Positions 1 through 8,098 are shown, numbered from the stretch's first letter. The stretch is 31,593 bases of DNA from an uncultured Anaerococcus sp. (GCF_947253225.1 NZ_CAMXYR010000013.1:1-31593); one strand, 5' to 3'. A program made the numbers and translations. The notes: generated from the sequence alone by a model not told the origin.

Positions 1-44
1 ATACTTAATTTAAAAAATTTTATTTTACCCTTATAGCTAATTGA

Positions 45-121
45 TACCAAGGTAAATTTCTCATATTTTCAAGTATGAAAATGATCTAATAAACTATGTT
101 TTCTCTTAAATTAGCTTGGTA
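45..121. repeat. Nested inverted repeat downstream of the left operon
   Basis: An outer pair TACCAAG (45-51) and CTTGGTA (115-121), followed inward by TAA/TTA pairs, encloses a perfect hairpin with 7-bp arms ATTTTCA / TGAAAAT (65-71 and 76-82) and a 4-nt loop. There is no T-run typical of a terminator and no open reading frame. It could be a structured RNA end, a protein-binding site or chance in AT-rich DNA. The rest of 1-168 shows nothing I can name. Confidence 0.25.
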
Positions 122-168
122 AGTTCATGAAAATATTTTATCTTTCAGGATAGCACAAAATTTCGAAC

Positions 169-196
169 TAAAAAATCCACCCAGCATGGTGGATTC
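169..196 (-). terminator. Rho-independent terminator of the TIGR00300 pair
   Basis: Perfect 8-bp arms AATCCACC (174-181) and GGTGGATT (188-195) with a 6-nt loop. Read on the minus strand the hairpin is followed by a run of T. It lies about 10 bp after the stop codon of the gene at 207-1310. Confidence 0.85.
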
Positions 197-206
197 TCTA
201 AGACTC

Positions 207-1310
207 TTAGTTTTTGTTAAGACTTCTATCTATGTTTTTGACAAAATCTTGGGAGTTGGTAACCATGCTCTTGGCTGTCAAAGTCCCCCTATCTGATAGC
301 TTATTAACTGCAAATTCTTGGATATCTACCGTATACATAAACACTGGTCTTATAAGACCGTTAATTTCATTATAAGATGGAGTCATATTTCCTGTTGCTA
401 TTGTAAAAAGAATCGCTGATGACATTATGAGAGTAGAAGTCTTTTTGACTACTGCCCTCATGGCATCTTGCGCCTCATATACATCATTATAGGCATCATT
501 AAAAGTGTACCTATCTCTGATGGTTCCAGCTATTACTAGCCTTACCCCAGCTCTTACTGCTGCTGCAACGAAACCTGTTTCAATTCCTTCTTTCTCTACA
601 TACTCTTTGATTGACCCACATTCATTAACCCTATTTATGATTTCATAAAAATTTTCTCTGGTATTTTGGCTAGCTAGGTATTCTTCTTGACCTTCAACTG
701 TCCTAAACTTAGCTCTTTCAAGGTCATAAGCAACAGCAGCTGTACCGCAGAAAATCGCATTAGCGTAACCATTTTCAATAATCCTTGCTAGGGCTTGATC
801 ACTTTCTTCATCTAGGGAAGTAGCAGTTCCTAATACCCAAGTAATAAAACCATGGTTATTCTTTTCATATTTTAGGATTTCATAGAGTTCATCATAGTCC
901 TTAGAAAAGGCAGTCTCCCTTGATCTACCTTCCCTAAAACCAAAAGTTGCCTCTTGTTTTGTTGACTTATCGACAAAGCCTTCTGTATAAACATAAATTC
1001 CCTCAGACCCGTCTTCCTTACGACCAACAACGACCTTGTCTCCTTTTTTGAGATTTCTAAATTCTACTATATCAACTCTTTCCTTACCAGGCTCATCTAT
1101 GGCAACTGCCACAGTATCCATCCTTGATTGGAGGGCTAAGACCCACTTGTCATTTATCTTGAAATATTCAGGAAAAACCGAAAGAGCGTGGTAGCCTTCA
1201 GGACTTATCCCATCTTTTTCTACCTCTACAAGTTTGGCATTAGGAAACTTATCAAATTTTTCGTCAAATTCCTTAGGGAAAAATTTAGGCATTTCAAATT
1301 TATAATCCAT
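207..1310 (-). CDS. TIGR00300-family (LOR/SDH, ornithine cyclodeaminase-like) protein, diverged paralogue
   Basis: A 367-residue protein homologous along its whole length to the product of the preceding gene (1323-2480); for example both have FRNLKKGD and ITWVLG. I place both in the TIGR00300 family. That family includes the C-terminal domain of plant LOR/SDH and the Rossmann-type ornithine cyclodeaminases of methanogens and of cyanobacterial AgrE/ArgZ. This copy keeps GNMTP (307-311) and a NKLSDRGT-like motif (336-343). The family signatures GNA-A-HD and AGSIRDDGPLP are degenerate here: GTAAVAYD at 189-196 and only AGTIRD at 261-266. The ATG is preceded by AGAGGAG with 6-nt spacing, starting in the stop region of the upstream gene, so the two are co-transcribed. 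A role in ornithine/arginine turnover is inferred from the family only; the degenerate motifs may mean a changed substrate or a regulatory subunit. Confidence 0.75.
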   Translation of the reverse strand: MDYKFEMPKFFPKEFDEKFDKFPNAKLVEVEKDGISPEGYHALSVFPEYFKINDKWVLALQSRMDTVAVAIDEPGKERVDIVEFRNLKKGDKVVVGRKEDGSEGIYVYTEGFVDKSTKQEATFGFREGRSRETAFSKDYDELYEILKYEKNNHGFITWVLGTATSLDEESDQALARIIENGYANAIFCGTAAVAYDLERAKFRTVEGQEEYLASQNTRENFYEIINRVNECGSIKEYVEKEGIETGFVAAAVRAGVRLVIAGTIRDRYTFNDAYNDVYEAQDAMRAVVKKTSTLIMSSAILFTIATGNMTPSYNEINGLIRPVFMYTVDIQEFAVNKLSDRGTLTAKSMVTNSQDFVKNIDRSLNKN

Positions 1311-1322
1311 AGTCTACTCCTC

Positions 1323-2480
1323 TTATTCTTGGTTAGGGTCATTTTTTTCTGCCAAATTGGCTTCTTCTAGCCCACGAGCTTGTCTTTCATCAAAGGATAG
1401 GTAAGAGTCTGGAACAAGGTTTTTCTCGAGATTTACCACAAAATCTTGAACGTTAGTTACAAGAGTTCTTACACCTATCCCCTCTCTTGAGGCAGAAACT
1501 TTTCTTACAGCATTTTCTGTAACATCTACTGTAAAGATAAATACTGGGACTACATTGCCATTTTCATCTATCCTGTAGCTTGAAGCTGTTTCTGCTGTTG
1601 AAGCTGAGTGGAGGGTTGTAGCTAGGCAAATTATTAGGTTTGAATCATCTGTAACTTTCTTTACATTATCCAAAGACTCATAGACATTTCCCGTAACTTC
1701 AGGAAGAGGTCCGTCATCTCTTATTGAACCTGCCAAAGTTATTGGAACTTTCAATCTTTTTAAAGTTTTAACAAAGCCATCACGCACATTTCCTCGTTTG
1801 ATAAACTCATCTATAGATCCTACTTTTCTTATGGCATTAAGGGTATCCAAGTGGTTGTAGTGGCCTAGGGGATCAGAAACTTGCGTATAAATATCTTGAC
1901 CAAGAGCGGTATTCAAATATCCACCTTCTAGGTCATGGGTTGCCATAGCATTTCCTCCAAGAAGGTATTGAACATATCCATTTTCTGCAAGCCTTGCTAG
2001 ACCGTTTCTTGTATCATAATCAAACACAACCGCAGGCCCTAAAACCCAAGTAATATTTCCACCTTTTGCTCTTTCTTCCTTGAGCAATTCATAAAGAAGT
2101 TTGTAATTGGAGGTATTGGACGATTCAACGAAGTCTCCACCATGAGCGAGGACATCAGCAGAGAAACCTTGTGGGTACTTCAAAACTCCCTCACTAGCAT
2201 CAGTCTTACTAGCAAGAATTACCCTATCCCCTTTTTTGAGGTTTCTAAATTCTCTTACAACCACCTTGCCATCTTCAACAACAGCTAGGCAATCTTGAGA
2301 ACTCCTTTCGGGTATTTGCCAAATACCATCGACCTTGTAGTAGGTTGGCATGTGGCTTGTTAAATAAAAGCCCCTTGGGCTTACTCCATCCTTGGTAACT
2401 TCTGATATTTTTACATCTGGTGCAGAAGTAAATTTTTCTTCCGAAAAATCAGGTGGTGTAAATAATAAGTCTTCTCTCAT
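1323..2480 (-). CDS. TIGR00300-family (LOR/SDH, ornithine cyclodeaminase-like) protein
   Basis: A 385-residue protein with the hallmark motifs of TIGR00300: GGNAMATHDLE (175-185), a GH--H element (206-210), AGSIRDDGPLPE (250-261), VDVTENAV (318-325) and VTNVQDF (341-347). Known members bind NAD and include ornithine cyclodeaminase (ornithine to proline plus ammonia) of the Methanococcus MMP1218 type and the C-terminal domain of cyanobacterial arginine dihydrolase. A role in ornithine metabolism is therefore likely but not proven. The C-terminal ~35 residues are acidic and look like a disordered tail. The family GNmlP motif seen in the downstream paralogue is replaced here by TAETASS (295-301). 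The start is well set by AGGAGG 5 nt before the ATG. This is the first gene of a two-gene operon, with 12 bp to the next gene. Confidence 0.8.
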   Translation of the reverse strand: MREDLLFTPPDFSEEKFTSAPDVKISEVTKDGVSPRGFYLTSHMPTYYKVDGIWQIPERSSQDCLAVVEDGKVVVREFRNLKKGDRVILASKTDASEGVLKYPQGFSADVLAHGGDFVESSNTSNYKLLYELLKEERAKGGNITWVLGPAVVFDYDTRNGLARLAENGYVQYLLGGNAMATHDLEGGYLNTALGQDIYTQVSDPLGHYNHLDTLNAIRKVGSIDEFIKRGNVRDGFVKTLKRLKVPITLAGSIRDDGPLPEVTGNVYESLDNVKKVTDDSNLIICLATTLHSASTAETASSYRIDENGNVVPVFIFTVDVTENAVRKVSASREGIGVRTLVTNVQDFVVNLEKNLVPDSYLSFDERQARGLEEANLAEKNDPNQE

Positions 2481-2511
2481 TTCTTCCTCCTATTTCTTTA
2501 AACAATCTCTC

Positions 2512-2540
2512 ATATTATCATAGTATTTTAAGCAAAACAA
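2512..2540 (-). promoter_or_regulatory. Possible promoter of the TIGR00300 operon
   Basis: TTGTTT (2535-2540), a 17-bp spacer and TAATAT (2512-2517), read on the minus strand about 30 bp upstream of the ATG at 2480. Each box matches the sigma-A consensus only partly. Confidence 0.35.
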
Positions 2541-2669
2541 ATCAACAAATATATATCCAAAGAAGATTAGTATATTATACTCTTCCTTAGTCAAGGTTTA
2601 GTGGTTTACTCCATCATCTATTTATAAGCGTATTTTGATTTTATTAATATTTTAATTATATAACATAAC

Positions 2670-2696
2670 TTGACAAAGGTATTTTTGCAGTATAAT
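2670..2696 (+). promoter_or_regulatory. Promoter of the YkvA-like gene
   Basis: Perfect TTGACA (2670-2675) and perfect TATAAT (2691-2696). The spacer is 15 bp, shorter than the usual 17. The gene starts at 2741 and has AGGAGGG just before its ATG. Confidence 0.7.
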
Positions 2697-2740
2697 TGAA
2701 GTAGATATTAATATACTTAAAATTTACCCAAGGAGGGACT

Positions 2741-3001
2741 ATGAATAAACTAAGAAAAATAAAAAACTTCATTCCCCTGTATTTTAGAGCAATGAAAAAT
2801 AAAAATACTCCAAAATCTGCGAAAATTGTTGGTCTTATTGCAATTATCTACGCAATACTTCCAATAGACATAATCCCAGATTCCCTTCCAATTTTGGGAA
2901 TCCTCGATGATGCAACAATCTTTTCAATCCTTATCTATCTAGCTGGTAAGATGATAGCAAACGAAAACAACCAAGAAGCCCCTATCTTACCAACAAGATA
3001 A
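2741..3001 (+). CDS. YkvA / DUF1232 family small membrane protein
   Basis: An 86-residue protein with the DUF1232 core: a hydrophobic segment at residues ~29-43 leading into PIDIIPDSLPILGILDDA (42-59), then a second hydrophobic helix (60-73). This PxDxIPD...GxxDD pattern defines the family. The molecular function is unknown; members are small membrane-associated proteins. The start is fixed by AGGAGGG with 4-nt spacing. It is one of two genes here on the plus strand, head-on to replication, and ends in a hairpin shared with glmS from the other side. Confidence 0.85.
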   Translation: MNKLRKIKNFIPLYFRAMKNKNTPKSAKIVGLIAIIYAILPIDIIPDSLPILGILDDATIFSILIYLAGKMIANENNQEAPILPTR

Positions 3002-3010
3002 GAAGATAAA

Positions 3011-3036
3011 AAGCCCACCCACGGTGGGCTAATTTT
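3011..3036. terminator. Bidirectional terminator between the YkvA-like gene and glmS
   Basis: Perfect 8-bp arms AGCCCACC and GGTGGGCT (3012-3030) with a 3-nt loop. The plus side is followed by AATTTTTTAT and the minus side by TTTTTATC, so it can end both converging transcripts. The glmS stop codon abuts it. Confidence 0.85.
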
Positions 3037-4860
3037 TTATTCTACTGTTACGGATTTTGCCAAATTTCTTGGCTTATCAACGTCAATGCCCTTGGCGGTT
3101 GATGTATAATACGCCATTAGTTGAGCTGGAATTACAGATAAGATTGGGTATAAGATATCCAAAGTTTGGGGTAGTCTAATCCAAGCATCGCTTATCTTTT
3201 CTATTCTTTCATCATCCTTGCTTGTTATAGCAAAGACCCTCGCTCCACGACTTACCACTTCCTCGACATTGGATAGGGTCTTATCTACCAAGTCGTCTTG
3301 GGTCATGATGGCTATAACAGGAGTTCCTTCTTCGATTAGAGAAATAGTTCCATGTTTTAATTCTCCAGCAGCAAAAGCCTCTGTGTGGATGTAAGATACT
3401 TCCTTGAGCTTTAGGGCTGCTTCAATGCTTGTAGCGTAGTCGAGGCCACGCCCTATATAAAACAAGCTAGCTTTATCTGCAATTTCCTTGGCAAATTTCT
3501 TAATAGCTTCATCATCTTTGACTAAGGCATCAACTTTTTTAGGCAATTTTTTCAATTCTTCTAGGATACCTTCATAAGCTTTCTCGTCAATCCTAGAAAG
3601 TTTTATAGAGAAATATAGGGCAAGCAAGTAGAGATTTACTAGCTGAGTTGTGTAGGCCTTGGTGCTTGCTACCGCAATTTCTGGACCAGCATAGCAATAG
3701 ATAGACTTATCTGCTTCCCTGTCCATAGATGAGGCAAGGGTATTAGTTATCAAAAGAGTCTTGGCTTTTTTCTCCTTGGCTAGCCTTAAAGCCTTTAGAC
3801 TATCTGCCGTTTCTCCTGATTGAGAAATAAATATAACTAGGGTCTTTTCATCAATAAAAGGATTGTTGTACCTAAATTCTGAGGCAAGATCGCATGTTAC
3901 AGGAATTTTCGCTATCCTCTCGATAGCATATTTTCCAACAAGCCCTGCGTGGTAGGCTGTCCCACAAGCAACTATATAAATCCTATCTATGCTAGAAAGC
4001 TCTTGTCTACTGAAACTTCCTTCCTCAAAGTCCACCCTTCCGTTTTTGACATTTACCCTCAAAAGTTCATCAATGGCTGGACCTTGCTCATTAATTTCCT
4101 TAATCATAAAGTGGTCATAACCGTCCTTGCTAGCAGCATCAACAGACCATTCTATTTTCTTAACTTCCCTCGATACTTTTTTATCATCTTTATCATAAAT
4201 AGTAAATGATGATCCTTTAATATCGACCAAATCGCCATTTTCAAGATATATTACATCTCTGGTATATTTAAGAAGCGAAGGAATATCACTAGCCATTATA
4301 AAGCCATCTTCCATAAGCCCAAAGACAAGAGGGGACTCTACCCTCATTCCTATAAGCCTATCTGGTTCATCAGCTGAAATTATGCCACAAGCAAAAGAAC
4401 CTACAAGCCTTTCTCTGGTTTTTCTTACTGCCTCCAAAAGGTCATTTTCGTAATATTTTTCAAGCAAAACTGCAATCACTTCTGTATCTGTTGAAGATTT
4501 GAAAGTATAGCCTTCTTCTTCCAATTCATTTTTAAGGTCCCTGTAATTTTCGATAATTCCATTGTGAACTACAGCAAGTCTACCGTTGTTTGAAAGGTGA
4601 GGATGGCTATTGATATCTGTTGCTGCTCCATGAGTTGCCCACCTGATATGACCTATACCAACGTGGCCAGCTATAGGATTTTCCTCAAGAGCCTTTTCGA
4701 GATTTGAAAGCTTACCAGCCCTTTTCTCAAAAGAAATCTCCCCTTCATTTGCCACAGCAATCCCTGCTGAGTCGTAACCACGATATTCTAGTTTCTCAAG
4801 ACCATCAATGATTACCTCTCTTGCATTCATCTTTCCCTTATACGATACTATTCCGCACAT
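3037..4860 (-). CDS. glmS: Glutamine--fructose-6-phosphate aminotransferase (isomerizing)
   Basis: Makes glucosamine-6-phosphate from fructose-6-phosphate and glutamine, the first committed step towards UDP-GlcNAc and peptidoglycan; cytoplasmic. The 607-residue length is normal. The N-terminal class II glutamine amidotransferase domain starts MCGIVSYKG, with Cys1 the nucleophile once Met is removed. It is followed by two SIS isomerase domains (for example FISQSGETADS, then YIGRGLDYA), and the C-terminus is DKPRNLAKSVTVE. An in-frame start 17 codons upstream (4911) exists, but it would bury the catalytic Cys and lies in the ribozyme. GAGGAGG just before 4860 confirms the ATG chosen here. Expression is controlled by the ribozyme immediately upstream. 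Confidence 0.98.
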   Translation of the reverse strand: MCGIVSYKGKMNAREVIIDGLEKLEYRGYDSAGIAVANEGEISFEKRAGKLSNLEKALEENPIAGHVGIGHIRWATHGAATDINSHPHLSNNGRLAVVHNGIIENYRDLKNELEEEGYTFKSSTDTEVIAVLLEKYYENDLLEAVRKTRERLVGSFACGIISADEPDRLIGMRVESPLVFGLMEDGFIMASDIPSLLKYTRDVIYLENGDLVDIKGSSFTIYDKDDKKVSREVKKIEWSVDAASKDGYDHFMIKEINEQGPAIDELLRVNVKNGRVDFEEGSFSRQELSSIDRIYIVACGTAYHAGLVGKYAIERIAKIPVTCDLASEFRYNNPFIDEKTLVIFISQSGETADSLKALRLAKEKKAKTLLITNTLASSMDREADKSIYCYAGPEIAVASTKAYTTQLVNLYLLALYFSIKLSRIDEKAYEGILEELKKLPKKVDALVKDDEAIKKFAKEIADKASLFYIGRGLDYATSIEAALKLKEVSYIHTEAFAAGELKHGTISLIEEGTPVIAIMTQDDLVDKTLSNVEEVVSRGARVFAITSKDDERIEKISDAWIRLPQTLDILYPILSVIPAQLMAYYTSTAKGIDVDKPRNLAKSVTVE

Positions 4861-4874
4861 AGTAACCTCCTCTT

Positions 4875-5018
4875 TATTTTTAAATGAGGCCACTGTATTT
4901 TCTCTGTCCATCCGATTACTCGAATGTTTTGTCTAATACTAGGGCTGTGAACCCAGACAGCACCCGCCGAATTTTCGATAACTGTCTTCCTCGTCATCCC
5001 GAAAGGGATCTGGCGCTT
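4875..5018 (-). promoter_or_regulatory. glmS self-cleaving ribozyme (GlcN6P riboswitch) in the glmS leader
   Basis: On the minus strand the leader reads AAGCGCCAGA, then a short CCC..GGG hairpin, GACGAGGA, TTATCGAA, TTCGGCGGGTGC and, further on, GGACAGAGAA. These are the conserved core elements of the glmS ribozyme in the right order. From the family, cleavage is expected between A and G of AAGCGCC, that is between 5017 and 5016, when glucosamine-6-phosphate is bound; this exposes glmS mRNA to decay. The 3' limit near 4875 is approximate. A 64-codon plus-strand reading frame across this region is only its antisense shadow. Confidence 0.93.
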
Positions 5019-5041
5019 ATTTATTTTTGCCTCATCCTCAT

Positions 5042-5069
5042 ATTATATCATTTTCTATCAGAATTTAAA
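5042..5069 (-). promoter_or_regulatory. glmS: glmS promoter with extended -10
   Basis: TG-A-TATAAT (TATAAT at 5042-5047, TG at 5049-5050) gives an extended -10. TTTAAA at 5064-5069 sits 16 bp upstream as a weak -35. The predicted start point is about 15-20 nt before the ribozyme cleavage site, a usual spacing. Nothing recognisable lies between 5070 and 5212. Confidence 0.7.
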
Positions 5070-5212
5070 GAAGCCTAACTTGTTAAGCCACCATTAAAAT
5101 TGGTCTTGGGTTTTTATGATATTTGCTCATATACTTTTATTGAAATCCATTATTTTTCTCATATCCTTACCTACCAATAAAGCTAAGGCTCCATTTGGCT
5201 AGAAACTTTTAC

Positions 5213-5274
5213 ATAAAAAATCGCCTCCATTTTTATAGCTTTGCTTAAACTTATCTATAAATTCGAGACGATTT
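5213..5274 (-). terminator. Terminator of the opp operon
   Basis: Minus-strand arms AAATCGTCTC (5265-5274) and GAGGCGATTT (5218-5227) pair over 10 bp with one T-G wobble. A second inner stem, TTTATAG / CTATAAA, extends the hairpin. The T-run at 5215-5220 follows. It lies 26 bp after the last gene of the opp cluster. Confidence 0.8.
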
Positions 5275-5300
5275 GTGTTTACCAGTTATTTATTTTTATT

Positions 5301-5489
5301 TTATACAAATAGGGCTAGCAAAAATAGTGGGGCAAGGAGCAAAAGGACTACTGGCATAAACACTTTCATAGCTGCTATAAACATTGCTAGTTGGTCGTTT
5401 TTGTCGAGGTTATCCTTATCTAGGAGGCTTTCTTTCTCATAGATTTCTTCATGGCTTTTGCCCTTGAACCTATCTATAGGAGCTTTCAT
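5301..5489 (-). CDS. Small membrane protein at the end of the opp operon
   Basis: A 62-residue protein that I do not recognise. It has a charged, probably cytoplasmic N-terminal half (residues 1-33) and one strongly hydrophobic helix (~36-61) running to the C-terminus. Its ATG overlaps the oppF stop by 4 nt (ATGA), so it is translationally coupled to the transporter ATPase, and the operon terminator follows directly. From its position I infer an accessory or assembly subunit of the transporter. Nothing in the sequence shows its function. Confidence 0.7.
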   Translation of the reverse strand: MKAPIDRFKGKSHEEIYEKESLLDKDNLDKNDQLAMFIAAMKVFMPVVLLLLAPLFLLALFV

Positions 5490-7099
5490 ATAGCACTCAT
5501 CTCTTCTAGTTCTTCTTCTTGCTCTGCCTTCTTCTTTTTATTTGCCTCGTAGGCTTTTTGTTTTTCTTCCTCAGAAACATCAAGTAAGTGACAAGCTACA
5601 AAGTGGCCTTCTTCTCTTTCTTTAAGTTCTGGCTCGAAATTTGCACAGATGTCCATAGCATATTCACATCTAGTGTGGAACCTACATCCTTTTGGTGGTT
5701 TAACCGCTGATGGGATATCTCCTTCGATAACTTGAAGCTCTTGACCCTTGTCTACATCAGTTCTTGGTATAGCCCTGAGGAGAGCTTGGGTGTAAGGGTG
5801 AAGTGGGTTAGCAAAAACTTTTTCTGATTCTGCAAGCTCAACCAAAACTCCCAGATACATTACCCCAATCCTATCTGAGATGTATTTTACAACTGATAGG
5901 TCGTGGGTGATGAATAGGTAGGTTAGGTTGTTTTCATCCTTCAAGTCTTGAAGAAGGTTTATGATTTGTGATTGGATTGATACGTCAAGGGCAGATACAG
6001 CCTCATCGCAAACTATGAAGCTTGGCTTTAGGGCTAGGGCTCTGGCTATACCAATTCTTTGTCTTTGACCACCTGAGAATTGGTGAGGGTACCTGTGGAG
6101 GAAGTAAGGAGCAAGTCCACACTTATCCATAGTTTCCTTGATATACTCGTTATATCCCTCTTCCTTTCTTGACTTAAACAAACCGTGACCGAGAACACCT
6201 TCTCCGATGATATTACCTACAGTCATTTTTGTATCCAGAGATCCATATGGGTCTTGGAAAATCATTTGTAGGTCCTTGCGAAGTCCTCTCATCTCTTCAC
6301 CTGTTAATTCTGAAAGGTCAATTCCACTATCACGAAGTTCTTCAAGCTCGGCAAATTTCTCCTTGCCTTCTAGGGTCTTTCTATAGGCTTCGATTTCCTT
6401 ATCCTTATCTTCAATTTCCCCAGTTTTTGCATCTTTTTGGCTAACTAAGTCCTTGTATTTTGGGTCTTCTTCAAGGTGGGCATAATATTCATCCCAAGTT
6501 CTCGATCTCATTTGAGTTTTTTGCTCGGTTTCTTCGATACTTGAAAAAATTTTAGCCCTTTGTTTGAGGAGGTCGTATTTTTCCTTTAGAATGGTGGAAA
6601 CCTTGCTTAGGTCATCACTTGCTAGAAGGCCTCCAGCAATCCTTATCATATTTAGGTAGCCTTCCTCGATTTCACGGCGTTTGAACATGGCTTTTTCGTT
6701 CAACTCTGCCCTTTTTAAGTCAGAATCTGCACTTTCAAGACCCCTATAGATTTCATTTAGCTCATCAAGTTCCTTGTGGTACTTTGGGAATTGTCCTGGA
6801 ATCTTCTTAATCATATCGAGCATATAGGCTGGAGCTAGCTCTTCTATAGTCTTTCCATAATAAAGGGTTGTACCCTCAGTTTGGTCGTAAATTTGTAGAA
6901 GTGTTCTACCAAAGGTTGACTTACCACAACCAGATTCTCCTACAAGACCTAAGGTTTCACCCTCATAGATGTCTAGGGTGATGGATTCGTTAGCATGAAC
7001 ATATTCTCCAGGTCCCCTATCAAAGATAGATTTTTTCTTTAGAGGGAAATATTTTTTTAAGTTTCTTATTTTAAATAATACTTTCTTATTATTTTGCAT
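5486..7099 (-). CDS. oppF: Oligopeptide ABC transporter ATPase OppF with large helical insert
   Basis: ABC ATPase powering peptide import with OppD. Motifs: Walker A GESGCGKST (54-62), Q-loop in FQDPYGSLD (281-289), signature FSGGQRQR (341-348), Walker B FIVCDE (361-366) and H-loop at His399. The C-terminal oligopeptide-type extension carries four Cys (472, 478, 485, 503) in the pattern linked to an iron-sulfur cluster in related Dpp ATPases. At 537 residues it is about 200 longer than usual OppF. The excess is a charged, mostly helical block at ~82-265, between Walker A and the Q-loop, plus a Lys/Glu-rich tail (~508-533). All catalytic motifs are intact, so it should be active. It overlaps oppD by 11 nt. 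Confidence 0.93.
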   Translation of the reverse strand: MQNNKKVLFKIRNLKKYFPLKKKSIFDRGPGEYVHANESITLDIYEGETLGLVGESGCGKSTFGRTLLQIYDQTEGTTLYYGKTIEELAPAYMLDMIKKIPGQFPKYHKELDELNEIYRGLESADSDLKRAELNEKAMFKRREIEEGYLNMIRIAGGLLASDDLSKVSTILKEKYDLLKQRAKIFSSIEETEQKTQMRSRTWDEYYAHLEEDPKYKDLVSQKDAKTGEIEDKDKEIEAYRKTLEGKEKFAELEELRDSGIDLSELTGEEMRGLRKDLQMIFQDPYGSLDTKMTVGNIIGEGVLGHGLFKSRKEEGYNEYIKETMDKCGLAPYFLHRYPHQFSGGQRQRIGIARALALKPSFIVCDEAVSALDVSIQSQIINLLQDLKDENNLTYLFITHDLSVVKYISDRIGVMYLGVLVELAESEKVFANPLHPYTQALLRAIPRTDVDKGQELQVIEGDIPSAVKPPKGCRFHTRCEYAMDICANFEPELKEREEGHFVACHLLDVSEEEKQKAYEANKKKKAEQEEELEEMSAI

Positions 7100-8090
7100 T
7101 TTCTTCCCTCTCCTTCCTATTTGGATAGTGGCACCTAATCTTTTGGTGCTCAGTTACAGAAACAAGATCAGGCATCTCTTCTATACATCTTTTTGTTGCA
7201 AACTTACACCTATCAGCAAACTTACATCCCTTAGGTAGGTTTAGTGGGTGAGGTACGCTTCCTGGTATGATATCGAGTCTTTCATTCCTATCTGATGTGA
7301 TTGATGGGATTGAGTTTAATAAGGCTACTGTGTATGGGTGGTTGTAGTCTGTAATGTCGTGTTTGAAAATAAACTCTACTGGAGATTGTTCAACGATTTG
7401 ACCACAATACATTACAGCAACTTCATCAGCCATTTGGTTTATTACCCCGAGATCGTGGGTAATAAAGAGAATTGATGTACCAGCTTTTTCCTTTAGGTCA
7501 TTCATTAACCTTAGGATTTGGGCTTGGATAGTTACATCAAGGGCAGTTGTAGGCTCATCAGCTATAAGAAGTTTTGGCTCACAAGCAAGAGCCATAGCAA
7601 TCATAACCCTTTGGTTCATTCCACCTGATAGCTCAAAGGGATATTGTTTAGCTACAACATGTGGGTTAGGGATTTTAACAGCCGCTAGGAGCTCTTCGCA
7701 TCTTTTGGCAGCTTCTTTCTTATTCATCCCCTTATGAAGCATAAGAACTTCCGAGATTTGCTTTTCTACAGTAAAAACCGGATTTAGAGAACTCATTGGC
7801 TCTTGGAAAATCATCGAAATAGCATTTCCCCTTATATGTTCCATTTGGCTAGTCTTATATTCAGATATTTTTTCTCCATCAAAGATAATCTCACCATCAT
7901 AAATCTTTTGGTTTGATTCAAAAAGTTGGAGAATACTCATAGCTGTTTGACTTTTTCCTGATCCACTCTCTCCTACAAGACCTAGGGTCTTACCAGCATC
8001 GACTGTAAAAGAAACATCATTTACAGCCTTGATAAGACCACGTCTTGTCTCAAAGTAGGTGTGGAGATTTTTTATTTCTAATAAGCTCAT
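7089..8090 (-). CDS. oppD: Oligopeptide ABC transporter ATPase OppD
   Basis: Partner ATPase of OppF on the cytoplasmic side. The 333-residue length is normal. Walker A GESGSGKS (40-47), Q-loop FQEPMSSLNP (95-104), signature LSGGMNQR (154-161), Walker B LLIADEP (174-180), H-loop His212. The C-terminal oligopeptide-type domain has GSVPHPLNLPKGC and Cys at 289, 295, 302 and 320. Unlike OppF it has no insert between Walker A and the Q-loop. It starts 8 bp after oppC with an AGGTG-type ribosome binding site and overlaps oppF, as expected for coupled translation of the two ATPases. Confidence 0.96.
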   Translation of the reverse strand: MSLLEIKNLHTYFETRRGLIKAVNDVSFTVDAGKTLGLVGESGSGKSQTAMSILQLFESNQKIYDGEIIFDGEKISEYKTSQMEHIRGNAISMIFQEPMSSLNPVFTVEKQISEVLMLHKGMNKKEAAKRCEELLAAVKIPNPHVVAKQYPFELSGGMNQRVMIAMALACEPKLLIADEPTTALDVTIQAQILRLMNDLKEKAGTSILFITHDLGVINQMADEVAVMYCGQIVEQSPVEFIFKHDITDYNHPYTVALLNSIPSITSDRNERLDIIPGSVPHPLNLPKGCKFADRCKFATKRCIEEMPDLVSVTEHQKIRCHYPNRKEREENAK

Positions 8091-8098
8091 AATTTCAC

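Noticed and set aside
4861..4911. Longer GlmS start 17 codons upstream
   Set aside because: It would bury the catalytic Cys1 and would overlap the ribozyme; a good ribosome binding site directly precedes the shorter start.
4884..5078. 64-codon plus-strand reading frame before glmS
   Set aside because: It is the antisense of the glmS ribozyme and promoter, has no ribosome binding site and resembles no protein.
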